From: Listeria ilorinensis
GTDB lineage: Bacteria; Bacillota; Bacilli; Lactobacillales; Listeriaceae
Assembly (NCBI RefSeq): GCF_913566895.1
Contig: NZ_CAJYCN010000019.1
Span: forward strand, 1-54,301
Length of the DNA stretch: 54,301 nt
Direction: 5' to 3'
In this document: in pieces, positions 25,986-35,024 of the stretch
Numbering within the stretch: position 1 is the stretch's first letter
Layout of the letters: each line of letters opens with the position of its first letter
Notes under the pieces: generated by a model
The model's database searches: none
The model's input: only the letters and a program-made list of their open reading frames with translations
Told to the model about the DNA's origin: nothing
Made by a program: the position numbers and the translations under genes

Positions 25986-26978
25986 CTAGATTTCAATCAC
26001 GATTTTCCCAATATTCTTCCCTTCAAACAGCGAGAGAAAAGCGGGGATGATTTGATCAAAACCATGAACAATGGTTTCTTTATGTGTCAGCTTCCCTTCC
26101 TCCAGCCATTTGATCAACTGCTGCCGTGCCTCTGGAAAAGCGTCTGCATAGTTCCCAACTGTAAAGCCTTTCATCTCAGCACTGGTTTTGATCAGATAGC
26201 TTTGAATCCGAGGTCCATTGTCTTCTTCGGCCGTTTTATTGTAGGCAGAGATCGAACCGCAAACAGGGATCCGTGCATAACGATTCAGTAGCGGCCACAC
26301 CGCATCACTTACTTTTCCGCCTACATTTTCAAAATACACATCAATGCCGTCCGGACAAGCTTTCTGTAGTATTTCTGGGTAATTGTCTGCGCGATAATTG
26401 ACGCCTACATCAAAGCCCAGCTCCTGCACCATGTAGCGGACTTTTTCATCACTACCTGCAATCCCTACGACTCGCGCGCCTTTTATTTGTGCGATTTGAC
26501 CAGCTGCTGACCCGACCGCCCCTGCGCCCGCACTGACAACAACCGTTTCTCCGGGCTGAGGTTTACCGATATCCAACAGTCCAAAATAAGCTGTCAGACC
26601 TGTCAGACCGATCACACCTAAATAGGCAGGGGCAGACGCCAAACTGACATCGATTTTTCGTACCTGTGCATCTGGCAGGATGACTTCCTTTTGCCAAGGA
26701 ACCGTCGCGATTACTTTTTCCCCGACAGCGAAATCCTGACTTTTGGAACGAATGACTTCCAAGACCCCCGTACTTGCTATAGGCTCGCCCAGTTTAAACG
26801 GCTCCACATAACTTTTTACGTCATTCATTCTTCCTCGCAAATACGGATCCACGGATAGATAGGCCAACCGAAGATGCAGCTCTCCTTCACGTAATCCTTT
26901 TAGCTTGATCTCTTTATGTTCAAAATCCGTTTGCTTAGGAAGACCGATTGGACGTTTTTTTAAGATGATCTGCTCCAT
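25986..26978 (-). CDS. NADP-dependent MDR oxidoreductase (CurA/prostaglandin-reductase type)
   Basis: This 330-aa zinc-independent medium-chain reductase has a GroES-like N-terminal half (LSVDPYLRGRMND) and a Rossmann half with SAGAGAVGSAAGQIA (about 155-170). The family reduces alpha,beta-unsaturated ketones and aldehydes with NADPH. I prefer the ATG at 26978 to an in-frame GTG three codons upstream, since the only RBS (GAGAGG) is too close to the GTG. It is monocistronic. A detoxification role is inference. Confidence 0.9.
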   Translation of the reverse strand: MEQIILKKRPIGLPKQTDFEHKEIKLKGLREGELHLRLAYLSVDPYLRGRMNDVKSYVEPFKLGEPIASTGVLEVIRSKSQDFAVGEKVIATVPWQKEVILPDAQVRKIDVSLASAPAYLGVIGLTGLTAYFGLLDIGKPQPGETVVVSAGAGAVGSAAGQIAQIKGARVVGIAGSDEKVRYMVQELGFDVGVNYRADNYPEILQKACPDGIDVYFENVGGKVSDAVWPLLNRYARIPVCGSISAYNKTAEEDNGPRIQSYLIKTSAEMKGFTVGNYADAFPEARQQLIKWLEEGKLTHKETIVHGFDQIIPAFLSLFEGKNIGKIVIEI

Positions 26979-27095
26979 TTTAGTCACAACCTCTCTACAT
27001 TCTATTAGGCTGTTACCACCTTCCTCGGTCGGCTAAACGCAAAAGTCATTCTTAAAGCGGATGGCAGAACTTTTTCTACTTGATACAATAACAAA

Positions 27096-27120
27096 AAAGA
27101 GAGGACAGAATCCCCTCTTT
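27096..27120 (-). terminator. terminator of the membrane protein gene
   Basis: AAAGAGAGG pairs with CCCCTCTTT (one G-T pair), followed on the minus strand by a T-run. Confidence 0.75.
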
Positions 27121-27128
27121 AGTATGTT

Positions 27129-27845
27129 TTATTTCTTTTCTGCTACTTTTTTAAACTCGAAATTTTTCATCCAGCCTTTTTTCCTACGAATCGAAATATA
27201 ACCGATCACGGAAACGACAAAAGCACCAAGGAAGTCGACAAATAAATCACCCATTGTATCGGCAACTGCCGCATGCCCCTGCAACATTGTACCATTCTCC
27301 AGCATCGTCTTCTGCATATTCATACCAAAAAGACCATCTGCTGTAAACTCATAAAATTCCCAAACGACACCAAGTGATACGGCAAAACAGCAGGCAAACA
27401 ACGCTACAAAGAAGGGACTCAGATGCATTGCTACTTTATCATGGTTGTTCAACAGATTAACGATTGAAAAGCCCAGACAGCCAAGCATTGCACCACTAAA
27501 CGTATGCAAGATCGTATCCCAATTTGGAATCAAATAGTAAAAGCTGCGAACTTCCCCAAGATAAATGGCACAATATAAGAAAATAATAAAGACGATATAC
27601 ATAGCTCCGGGAATTTCCAGCTTTAATTTTCGTCCAATAATCGATGGCAGGAATAAAACGACAATCCCCAGCACGCATTGCATCAGCATGAGTGAGTAGT
27701 CGCCCTTCGTCTGTTCTCCTTCAGGAACCGGACCAGACGGGGCAAGTGCTAGATTAACTGCAGCATAAACAGTAGAAGCAAGCAATGTGACAAGTACAAA
27801 GATCGCTAAAATTTTTGCCCAATTCCATTGTTTGATTTTTTTCAT
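27129..27845 (-). CDS. multi-pass membrane protein, function unknown
   Basis: This is a 238-aa protein. I use the ATG at 27845, which has AAGGAGG directly upstream; an earlier in-frame ATG would put the RBS inside the gene. About seven TM helices are visible, with a conserved-looking WDTILHTFSGAMLG block (about residues 108-121) and WEFYEFTADGLFGMNMQ (about 161-177). It resembles YjdF/DUF2238-type membrane proteins. It is divergent from the ECF sigma operon. Confidence 0.7.
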   Translation of the reverse strand: MKKIKQWNWAKILAIFVLVTLLASTVYAAVNLALAPSGPVPEGEQTKGDYSLMLMQCVLGIVVLFLPSIIGRKLKLEIPGAMYIVFIIFLYCAIYLGEVRSFYYLIPNWDTILHTFSGAMLGCLGFSIVNLLNNHDKVAMHLSPFFVALFACCFAVSLGVVWEFYEFTADGLFGMNMQKTMLENGTMLQGHAAVADTMGDLFVDFLGAFVVSVIGYISIRRKKGWMKNFEFKKVAEKK

Positions 27846-27920
27846 TTTTTTCCTCCTTTTTTCGAACATACTTTATTATAGCCGACTAATACTCAAAAAA
27901 GAAATAAAAACGAAATTTCT

Positions 27921-27947
27921 TGCAGGGTTTTTGTTTTTTAGATCGTC
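27921..27947 (+). promoter_or_regulatory. candidate ECF-type promoter
   Basis: CGTC (27944-27947), a common ECF -10 motif, is preceded 17 bp upstream by TGCAGG, about 50 bp before the sigma gene. It would allow autoregulation. The -35 is not a standard AAC motif, so this is tentative. Confidence 0.35.
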
Positions 27948-27977
27948 TAAATTTATAGATAGAAAGGCGGTGAAGTC

Positions 27978-28520
27978 TTGGATAGTGATGAACAGCTGAT
28001 TCAAAAAATCAATAACGGCCAACAGGAATTATTTGAAATCTTAATTGAACGATATCAAAAACAAGTTTTTTCGCTTGCCTTCAAATCTGTTCATCATGAA
28101 AAAGATGCGGAAGATCTTGCCCAAGAAATTTTCTTGCAGGTCTATCGTTCGCTAGGAAGCTTTCATCAGCAAGCCAAGTTTTCCACATGGCTTTACCGAC
28201 TCTCGATGAACAAATGTCTGGATTGTTTGCGTAAAAACGGGAGGAAGCAGGAGATTCTTTCTTCTGAGTTGTCCGAGGAAGCACACGTAGCAGATTCCCC
28301 CGAAAAGATCATTCTTCGTAAGGAAGAGCAGCAGCTAGCACATGAATATCGGAATCAACTACCCGATAAATACCGCATCGTGATTGATTATTATTATTTT
28401 CAAAACTGGCGCTATCAGGAAATTGCAGCTGAACTAGGCTTGTCAGTCAAAACAATTGAGTCTAGACTTTACCGAGCCAAACAAATGATGCGTCAAAAAA
28501 GGTTAGGTGATCGAAATTGA
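27978..28520 (+). CDS. ECF-type RNA polymerase sigma factor
   Basis: This 180-aa sigma-70 family member has region 2 (about 22-92; DAEDLAQEIFLQVYRSL and FSTWLYRLSMNKCLD) and region 4 (about 118-172; YQEIAAELGLSVKTIESRLYRAK) only. The start is TTG with AAAGGCGGTG upstream. It overlaps the following anti-sigma gene by 4 bp. The operon structure suggests control by its membrane-bound anti-sigma factor in response to an envelope signal. Confidence 0.92.
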   Translation: MDSDEQLIQKINNGQQELFEILIERYQKQVFSLAFKSVHHEKDAEDLAQEIFLQVYRSLGSFHQQAKFSTWLYRLSMNKCLDCLRKNGRKQEILSSELSEEAHVADSPEKIILRKEEQQLAHEYRNQLPDKYRIVIDYYYFQNWRYQEIAAELGLSVKTIESRLYRAKQMMRQKRLGDRN

Positions 28521-28957
28521 AATGCCTGTCAGAAGATCAATTGATGGCTTATTATTCATTTGAACTTGCCGATGCAGATAACCAGCAGATTGAAAAACAT
28601 CTCAAGTCGTGTCCTCTGTGCCAGGAGAAGGCTGCCCTCATTGAGCACCTAACATTTGAATGGCAGCAACCGATGAAAGAAGCACCTCTTGATTTTTCAA
28701 AAAAAGTCATGCGTCGGACTCATGGCCCACTTCCCAAGCGAAGGAAAAGAAAACTCTATTACCAACTTTCCCTTGCCGGAGTTGCTGCATTGCTGTTTTT
28801 ACAATTCAATTTACCGATGCAAATCATCCAATTGACCGACCAAACAGTCAATGCAGTTCATATCACCTCAAAAAAATTCAACCAAGTCGTTCAGCATAAG
28901 AAAAATGGTTTTCAAAAAAATTTGGAGGAACGAAAGGATGGAGGTCCTAAAAAATGA
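28517..28957 (+). CDS. anti-sigma factor, zf-HC2 (ZAS) type
   Basis: This 146-aa protein has an N-terminal zinc-binding H-x3-C-x2-C motif (HLKSCPLC, about residues 27-34), a linker, one TM helix (about 79-97) and a ~50-residue extracytoplasmic tail. The start is TTG, overlapping the sigma stop. This is the classic architecture for sequestering an ECF sigma factor at the membrane. It overlaps the next gene by 4 bp. Confidence 0.88.
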   Translation: MKCLSEDQLMAYYSFELADADNQQIEKHLKSCPLCQEKAALIEHLTFEWQQPMKEAPLDFSKKVMRRTHGPLPKRRKRKLYYQLSLAGVAALLFLQFNLPMQIIQLTDQTVNAVHITSKKFNQVVQHKKNGFQKNLEERKDGGPKK

Positions 28958-29442
28958 GAACACCTAAAAAATGGGTATACTTTTTTGCGCTCATGCCTGG
29001 CGCCGGACATTTTTATTTAGAATATATGACACGAGGTTTACAGTTAATGCTCCTATTTTTCGGGACGATTTTTGTTTCAGCTCAACTTTATGGAGGATTT
29101 CTGCTGATCTTTATCCCCGTTATTTATTTTTATAGTTACTTTGATGCGATCAAACAATATCATTGGATCAAAGATACTGGTTATCGCGAAGATCGACCAA
29201 TTATTCCCTGGGAAATAATCACTGTACATCGCCGCTGGGTGGGCTGGGCATTGATCGGCTTTGCTTTTCTAATCGGTTTCAATACTTTTTTCACTGACTT
29301 TATCTATATGATCTTTCCTTATCAAATCAGTGACTTTCTGTTTAATTACGGCAGCAAACTGTTAGCGATTCTCATTATTGTAGTTGTTGGGATTGCTTTG
29401 ATTCGCAGTGAACGTGATGAAAAAGAAAGCTGGCATGAATAA
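28954..29442 (+). CDS. membrane protein of the ECF operon
   Basis: This 162-aa protein has four likely TM helices, an N-terminal MPGAGHFYLEYMTRGLQLML motif, and YSYFDAIKQYHW. The N-terminal motif is like that of TM2-type proteins. GGAGG precedes its ATG, which overlaps the anti-sigma stop. It may be a target or modulator of the sigma/anti-sigma pair; function is unknown. Confidence 0.75.
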   Translation: MRTPKKWVYFFALMPGAGHFYLEYMTRGLQLMLLFFGTIFVSAQLYGGFLLIFIPVIYFYSYFDAIKQYHWIKDTGYREDRPIIPWEIITVHRRWVGWALIGFAFLIGFNTFFTDFIYMIFPYQISDFLFNYGSKLLAILIIVVVGIALIRSERDEKESWHE

Positions 29443-29488
29443 AAGCTTGGAAGCAGCATGCAAAAATAAGTGCTGTTTCCAAGCTTTT
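29441..29488 (+). terminator. terminator of the ECF operon
   Basis: An 18-bp stem (one G-T pair) with arms at 29441-29458 and 29471-29488 is followed by TTATAATTTTT. Confidence 0.85.
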
Positions 29489-29564
29489 TTATAATTTTTG
29501 GAGCTTTTCTTGATATTTCTCGAACAGCTACTCAAAGAATGCCTGATCAAACAAACGATATAAA

Positions 29565-29607
29565 AAAGAGGCCCTGTACCAGAAACATCTTCGTACAAAG
29601 CCTCTTT
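29565..29607 (-). terminator. terminator of the LCP gene
   Basis: A 15-bp stem AAAGAGGC..TGTAC has G-T pairs and is followed on the minus strand by TTTTTTATATCG. Confidence 0.75.
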
Positions 29608-29610
29608 CGA

Positions 29611-30540
29611 CTACTTATTAATAAAATCCTGTACTGCTTGTGCATTGGCGTCAATATCAATGCGGAGGACAGATCCAGCCCCTGAAATATATTGATTTTC
29701 CCAAGAACCGTCGATTGGTACGGTCATCGTTTCAATATCTTTTGTTTTACCTAAGGCAAAATCCATACCGGTTTTGAGAATTAGTCCGGTCGGCAAATCA
29801 GTGGATGTATAGCCTTGGATCGTACCCAAGACACTTGGAAGTTTGAAAATACTCGTTGCGGTAAGTGCTTGCTCTTCCACTGCTTCTAAGACCTGCTGCT
29901 GCCGTTCGACTCGACCGAAGTCTCCTTCTGAGTCATGACGGAAACGGGCATACTGCAAGAGTGTCTCACCATCCATTTTTTGCTTGCCAGCTTTGATATC
30001 TGCATCGATATTTTCCGACATATCTTCTTTTACATCGATTTCGATTCCATCTGGCGCCAAAGTATCAATGATTTTTGGAAAGCTTTCAAAATTTGCTACG
30101 ACATAATAATTACAATCGATTCCAAAATTTTCTTTTACTGTTTGTCGAACGAGTTCCGGCCCGCCATATGAATAGGCCGCATTGATCTTATTCTTACCAT
30201 GTCCCGGAATATCTACATATGTATCCCGCATCAATGAAATAAGTTTAGGTGTCTTCGTTTTTGTATTATAACTTGCAATCATAAGTGAATCGGAACGTCC
30301 TTGATCTGAGCCACGAGAATCGCTTCCCATAAAGAGAATATTCACAACATCTCCGCTTGGCTTCGTACCATTAAATTCAAATTCTTTCATTTGGCTGGCA
30401 TCTTGAGCTTCTTTTAAGCTGGAACGATATTGTGTATACTCATAAATCGCAAGTCCTGCGATAGCCAAGACGAGTACTAATAAAATTATGCCAATGATGC
30501 GCCCTACACGGGGCTTTCGTTTTTGCTTGTGTCTTGCCAT
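29611..30540 (-). CDS. LytR-CpsA-Psr (LCP) family cell wall ligase
   Basis: This 309-aa protein has a basic N-terminus, one TM helix (about 13-33) and an extracellular LCP domain (about 65-260). Conserved motifs are NILFMGSDSRG, SLMIASYN, LISLMRDTYVDIPG, KINAAYSYGG and YARFRHDSEGDFGRVERQQ. LCP enzymes transfer teichoic acid or polysaccharide from lipid carriers to peptidoglycan. It lies near a class B PBP as in L. monocytogenes lmo0441-lmo0443 (recalled), supporting an envelope role. Confidence 0.93.
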   Translation of the reverse strand: MARHKQKRKPRVGRIIGIILLVLVLAIAGLAIYEYTQYRSSLKEAQDASQMKEFEFNGTKPSGDVVNILFMGSDSRGSDQGRSDSLMIASYNTKTKTPKLISLMRDTYVDIPGHGKNKINAAYSYGGPELVRQTVKENFGIDCNYYVVANFESFPKIIDTLAPDGIEIDVKEDMSENIDADIKAGKQKMDGETLLQYARFRHDSEGDFGRVERQQQVLEAVEEQALTATSIFKLPSVLGTIQGYTSTDLPTGLILKTGMDFALGKTKDIETMTVPIDGSWENQYISGAGSVLRIDIDANAQAVQDFINK

Positions 30541-30705
30541 TTTATTTCACCTCAATTTTTAACTACCACTGTTTCCCAGTAATTATATATTACAATAAAA
30601 TGACAAAAAGACCGAGCAAAAACCATTTAAGAATTTTTAAAGATTTTAAATAAAACAATTAAAAGTCTCAAAATCTGCTATTATATTTTTAGTATACTCA
30701 ATGAT

Positions 30706-31044
30706 TTAAAGGGATTCATCACTATTTGCTGAAAGACCATCTGTGCTACTGTCGTTGCTGGAAGTACTGTCATCTGTTGAACCCTCGCCCTGCGTGGCTC
30801 CGGTATTTGCATCTGGCGGTGTCATTTGTCCATTTCCATCTGAGGAGCTTCCCGGCATCATTTGCCCATTTTGTTGCATATTTCCTTGTGTGTCCGTTAC
30901 AGTTGTTTTTGCTGAATATAGTTCATAGCTTAAAATTCCAATGATAATAACAGCCAAAGCACTGATGAGGATCGTAGCGGTTTTCCAGTGATTAGCAGGT
31001 AATCTATTCATAAATAATGATTTTTTGGCCTGATTCTCTTCCAT
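30706..31044 (-). CDS. membrane-anchored low-complexity protein
   Basis: This is a 112-aa protein from the ATG at 31044; an in-frame GTG two codons upstream is also possible (AAAGGA lies 4 bp before the GTG and 10 bp before the ATG). After ~20 polar residues there is one TM helix (about 22-43), then an extracytoplasmic tail rich in Gln, Asn, Gly, Ser, Asp and Thr. I recognise no domain. It lies between LCP and PBP genes and is divergent from the latter. Confidence 0.65.
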   Translation of the reverse strand: MEENQAKKSLFMNRLPANHWKTATILISALAVIIIGILSYELYSAKTTVTDTQGNMQQNGQMMPGSSSDGNGQMTPPDANTGATQGEGSTDDSTSSNDSSTDGLSANSDESL

Positions 31045-31231
31045 TTTCACATCATCCTTTCGTTGCCCTTATGTTATCAGCTAAATAAGAACAAAGTATG
31101 AATGCATAAAGAAAAAAATGTAAAAATACATCGTAATTTTATAGACAAAACGGTACAATATAAGAGTAATAGTTATCGTTTCCGTTTTTTAAACATATAT
31201 TTATCCAAAAGAAAGTTGAGGGATTTCTATT

Positions 31232-33259
31232 ATGAGAAAAAAAGCAGCAAAAAAGCGAACGGGATGGCTCATCATTGGTTCAATAATTGTTCTCCTAGCT
31301 GTGGGAAGCATTTTAGCTTATTTCTATTTAAACAGCCGATCTGAAGCAAAAGACGCAGAAGCTGCTGGTGAAGCCTTTACTGATCTACTTGTTAAGGAGA
31401 AGTATGACCAGCTGGGCGGAATGGTTACTTCTAAATCCCTTCAAGATGCTGGTTTTACAAAAGCTGCTATGCAGGAAAAGTATCAAACGGTTTATGATGG
31501 TATCGGTGTTAAAAATCTTAAAGTTTCGAACTTAAAAACAACAGAAGACAAAGATGGCCGCTACCAGCTGAGTTATGATTTAGATATGGAAACGAGTCTT
31601 GGTAAATTGAGAACCCAGAAATATCAAACAACGATCTCAAAAGATGGTGATACTCTAAAAGTGGATTGGAAGCCCAGTTTGATTTTTCCTGGGATGGTCA
31701 AGGACGATAAAGTCCGAATGACAACAGATGAAGCTAAACGAGGCGATATCGTGGATCGTAATGGTATCCCGCTTGCAACAATCGGGCAATTCAAAGAAGC
31801 AGGCGTTGTGCCAGGTAAATTAGGCGATGGCGATGAAAAGACAAAAAACATCCAGACAATCAGTGAAAAATTGGCGATTCCTGTCGATGATATCAATAAG
31901 GCGCTTGATCAAAAATGGGTGAAAGCTGATAGTTTCGTGCCTTTAAAAACGATTCTGAATAATGTGATGCCAGAAGCGACTGGCTTGACATATGCTCAAA
32001 AAGAGCTGCGGACTTATCCACTCAACGAAGCAGCTGCTCATTTGATCGGCTATGTCGGCGAAGTAAGTGCCGAAGATATTGAGAAAAATCCTGCCCTGAA
32101 TGTAGGTGATGTGATCGGAAAAACCGGTTTGGAACGCGTCTATGACAAAGATTTGCGCGGCCAAAACGGTGGTGAAATCAAGATCGTCAATGATGCGACA
32201 AATAATGCCACCACCCTGCAGAAAGTCGACCGCCAAGATGGTAAAACGATCAAACTGACACTGGATGCTGGAATCCAAAAGAAAGCCTTTGATAGTTTAG
32301 GTAGTGAAACAGGGGCTGTGACAATGATCAATCCGCAGAATGGCGACTTGCTAGCACTTGTCAGTACGCCAAGTTATGATGCGAATCAAATGACAGCTGG
32401 TATCTCTTCAGAAGACTATGCAAAATATAATAATGATGAGCGAACACCTTTCTTAGCCCGCTATGCTACTCGTTACGCACCAGGCTCGACTTTTAAAACG
32501 ATCACAGCAGCAATCGGACTTGATGATGGGATCACGACACCCGATAAGACCCGCTCGATCGAAGGCTTGCAGTGGCAAAAAGACAGTTCATGGGGCAACT
32601 ATTTTGTGACCCGTGTCCATGAAAAAAATCCAGTCAATATGGTAGATGCACTTGTGTACTCGGATAATATTTATTTTGCACAGGAAGGTCTTGAAATTGG
32701 TAAAGATAAACTTGAGGCTGGCTTGAAAAAGTTTGATTTTGGCGAAGAATTCGATCTGCCATTCACAATGGAGCCAGCTCAAATTTCAAATGATGGTTTG
32801 AATAGCGAGATTCTTCTTGCTGACACCTCCTACGGACAAGGGGAGCTGCTAATGAGCCCTGTTCAGCAGGCTGTAGCTTATTCCGCCATTGCTAATAAAG
32901 GACAGATGCCTGGTCCAAAACTTGTAGATAGTGCCAAGCAAGGGGATCCAAAGCAAGCCGTGAAAGCCTCGTCCGCTCAAACCGTTTCGGATGCCTTGAA
33001 AAAGACCGTGTCTGATCCTGCTGGTACTGCACATGGTCTGCAAATCGCCGGACATAATGTCGCAGCAAAAACGGGTACAGCTGAATTGAAGTTGAAACAA
33101 GGTGAGGATGGTAAAGAAAATGGCTTTGTGTACGCTTATGATGCAGATACTCCAAATTACCTGATGGTCGGCATGATTGAAAATGTAAAAGGTCGTGGCG
33201 GCAGTGGCCTAGTCATTGAAAAACTGAAACCAGTCGTCGAAATGATGTATCAAAATTAA
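31232..33259 (+). CDS. class B penicillin-binding protein with MecA-type N-terminal domain
   Basis: This 675-aa D,D-transpeptidase has an N-terminal TM helix (about 12-33), an NTF2-like MecA_N domain (about 38-150), a PBP dimerisation domain (about 165-315) and a transpeptidase domain (about 345-672). Active-site motifs are S419-T-F-K422, S477-D-N479 and K613-T-G615. The layout is that of PBP2a/PBP3-like low-affinity PBPs; L. monocytogenes lmo0441 (PbpB3) is the recalled equivalent. It may contribute to intrinsic cephalosporin tolerance (inference). The length is normal. Confidence 0.94.
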   Translation: MRKKAAKKRTGWLIIGSIIVLLAVGSILAYFYLNSRSEAKDAEAAGEAFTDLLVKEKYDQLGGMVTSKSLQDAGFTKAAMQEKYQTVYDGIGVKNLKVSNLKTTEDKDGRYQLSYDLDMETSLGKLRTQKYQTTISKDGDTLKVDWKPSLIFPGMVKDDKVRMTTDEAKRGDIVDRNGIPLATIGQFKEAGVVPGKLGDGDEKTKNIQTISEKLAIPVDDINKALDQKWVKADSFVPLKTILNNVMPEATGLTYAQKELRTYPLNEAAAHLIGYVGEVSAEDIEKNPALNVGDVIGKTGLERVYDKDLRGQNGGEIKIVNDATNNATTLQKVDRQDGKTIKLTLDAGIQKKAFDSLGSETGAVTMINPQNGDLLALVSTPSYDANQMTAGISSEDYAKYNNDERTPFLARYATRYAPGSTFKTITAAIGLDDGITTPDKTRSIEGLQWQKDSSWGNYFVTRVHEKNPVNMVDALVYSDNIYFAQEGLEIGKDKLEAGLKKFDFGEEFDLPFTMEPAQISNDGLNSEILLADTSYGQGELLMSPVQQAVAYSAIANKGQMPGPKLVDSAKQGDPKQAVKASSAQTVSDALKKTVSDPAGTAHGLQIAGHNVAAKTGTAELKLKQGEDGKENGFVYAYDADTPNYLMVGMIENVKGRGGSGLVIEKLKPVVEMMYQN

Positions 33260-33261
33260 AG

Positions 33262-33303
33262 AAAAACGCGAAAATCTGCTTTTCAGCAAGATTTTCGCGT
33301 TTT
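33262..33303. terminator. bidirectional terminator
   Basis: A long stem around AACGCGAAAATC/GATTTTCGCGTT lies between converging PBP and VanZ-like genes. The last codons of the VanZ-like gene lie inside it. Confidence 0.85.
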
Positions 33304-33777
33304 TTTACGCCCTGCCCATTTGATAAAAAAGACGCCACAAGTTGCTCCGATAAAATCAAGTATCACATCTTGAACAAGTGGTGTTCGTCCCCCCGTGAAT
33401 GATTGGTGGAATTCGTCACTTGCTGCAAATAACAATGGTAGCAATAAGCTAATCACAAGGCACCAGCGTCTCGAACCAAAATAGCTTCGTAAGCCAGCAT
33501 AAAGCAGAGCACCCATTCCGAAATAAGTCAGAAAATGGGCCGCTTTTCGGATGAAAAACTCTATAAAGCCACTGTACCCATCGGCTGCAATTGAAACTTC
33601 TTTGCCTGCATAATCAAAAGAGATATGCTGGAGCTGTTCTTTAAATGGCTCATCCGCCAGTAATCGATCTAAAACAGGGACCAAACTCTGCTCTTCATAA
33701 GTTTCAGATGAAGATGTAAACAAGATCACCATGATGAGGCACACAGCAGCCATGCAGATCAAAAACCATTTCTTCAT
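33283..33777 (-). CDS. VanZ-like family membrane protein
   Basis: This is a 164-aa protein from the ATG at 33777, chosen for a better-spaced GTGAG; an in-frame GTG at 33789 is the alternative. The VanZ motifs are FIRKAAHFLTYFGMGALLY and SDEFHQSFTGGRTPLVQDV followed by ILDFIGA, with about four TM helices. VanZ gives low-level teicoplanin resistance in enterococci by an unclear mechanism. Here it is converging with a PBP gene. Confidence 0.88.
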   Translation of the reverse strand: MKKWFLICMAAVCLIMVILFTSSSETYEEQSLVPVLDRLLADEPFKEQLQHISFDYAGKEVSIAADGYSGFIEFFIRKAAHFLTYFGMGALLYAGLRSYFGSRRWCLVISLLLPLLFAASDEFHQSFTGGRTPLVQDVILDFIGATCGVFFIKWAGRKKTRKSC

Positions 33778-33816
33778 ATTTTTACTCACTTTCTTTTTTG
33801 TTATTATATCACGCTA

Positions 33817-34605
33817 TCAAAGAAACGGTCGATTGATTTTACGACGCTTGTAAACAAAGAAGAAGATGGCGAGTGGCCACCAGATAATCGCAAAGATCGG
33901 GTAAATAGCCCAGATAATATCGGGTGTTGTCAAAATATTTACTGTGACAAAGAAAGTAACAACTAACCCTGTGCTTATAAAAGAAAAAGTCGTTAAATGA
34001 CGTGGTAATAGAAACATGACAAGTGGCCAAAACCAAATAGCAGTCACGGGATAGATCCACCATACCGTCTCTGTCGTCACAAAATTAGCAACAATGAAAA
34101 AAATCGTCATCCATACAGCTGCTATAATCGAGAAACCTCGTGGATATTTGGCCAATCCGACCGAAAGTGGCCACCACATGATCCCAAAAGTCGTAAAAAT
34201 ACTAAAAAGAAACGCAGGCTCAAAGAAAACATTGAGTGCTATATAGCTAAACACAAGCACTAAGCTCCAAAAAAGCGAATAACCCGCAGTCCCGCTCTTC
34301 TGACCTCCCAGAATCACAATCGGCCAAGCACATACAGCAGGCATCACATAAAGAATCCACGGATAATCTGGAGTCTCTAGATAATTACTGAATGCTAATA
34401 CGACTAAAAGAAAAAGCGCGGCAATCACTGTATATAATTTTAAGTGCCGATCCCCACCAAGAATGAAGTAAAACGGCGAAAGCAGTAACAAAGATGTATA
34501 GAGCGCCCAGTGTTGATCAGGAAAAACCAGCAGATTGATTGCTGCTAAAAAAATGAGCACAAAAATTGCACTCACAAGCAGGAAACCTCTCGTACTTTTA
34601 TCCAT
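33817..34605 (-). CDS. membrane protein of five tandem ~50-residue 2-TM repeats
   Basis: This 262-aa protein is almost wholly hydrophobic. A module N-x3-[TE]-P-x3-W-x2-YP-x4-I-x-WWPL recurs, its Asn lying at residues 24, 74, 125, 174 and 223 (period 49-51). The last two copies are clearest (IYPVTAIWFWPL, IYPIFAIIWWPL). Each unit seems to hold two TM helices. The preceding gene has one further copy, so the protein may have grown by duplication. Third gene of a PadR operon; function unknown. Confidence 0.8.
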   Translation of the reverse strand: MDKSTRGFLLVSAIFVLIFLAAINLLVFPDQHWALYTSLLLLSPFYFILGGDRHLKLYTVIAALFLLVVLAFSNYLETPDYPWILYVMPAVCAWPIVILGGQKSGTAGYSLFWSLVLVFSYIALNVFFEPAFLFSIFTTFGIMWWPLSVGLAKYPRGFSIIAAVWMTIFFIVANFVTTETVWWIYPVTAIWFWPLVMFLLPRHLTTFSFISTGLVVTFFVTVNILTTPDIIWAIYPIFAIIWWPLAIFFFVYKRRKINRPFL

Positions 34606-34606
34606 T

Positions 34607-35020
34607 TTATTTCAGCTCCTCTTTTTTGCGGAAATAGTAATAGATCATTGAAAGCGGCCACCAGATCACACCAAATGCAGGGTACACAAACCAGATTGTC
34701 TCAGGTGTATAATAAAAGTTAATAAAGATAAATAAAGCGATCAAAAGTATGCTCCCACAAATCGCAAAACCCATGTTTAATTTCGCGAAGGCAAGCTTTT
34801 TGCTACCACCGATCTGCAGCTCCTCCCGAATTTCATCAAAATCACCAAATTCGATCATAACTTTATTGATCGCATCCTCTTCGGATTTTCCTTGATCCAT
34901 CAGATCGTACACTTTCTCTTCCATATCCAATATAATCTCTTCTCGAACCAGCTGTGCGCGCTCACTATTTGGTACATCTTCAAATAATTTGTCCACAAAA
35001 TCATAAATTCTTCTCAACAC
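34607..35020 (-). CDS. HAAS-type domain plus one 2-TM module
   Basis: This 137-aa protein has an N-terminal cytoplasmic helical domain (about 1-70; AQLVREEIILDMEEKVYDLM and AINKVMIEFGDFDEIREEL) like the HAAS/DUF1700 partner domain of PadR operons. Two TM helices follow, with the module N101...YTPETIW...YPAFGVIWWPL shared with the next gene. It lies 4 bp after the PadR stop and 1 bp before the repeat protein. Confidence 0.8.
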   Translation of the reverse strand: MLRRIYDFVDKLFEDVPNSERAQLVREEIILDMEEKVYDLMDQGKSEEDAINKVMIEFGDFDEIREELQIGGSKKLAFAKLNMGFAICGSILLIALFIFINFYYTPETIWFVYPAFGVIWWPLSMIYYYFRKKEELK

Positions 35021-35024
35021 TACT

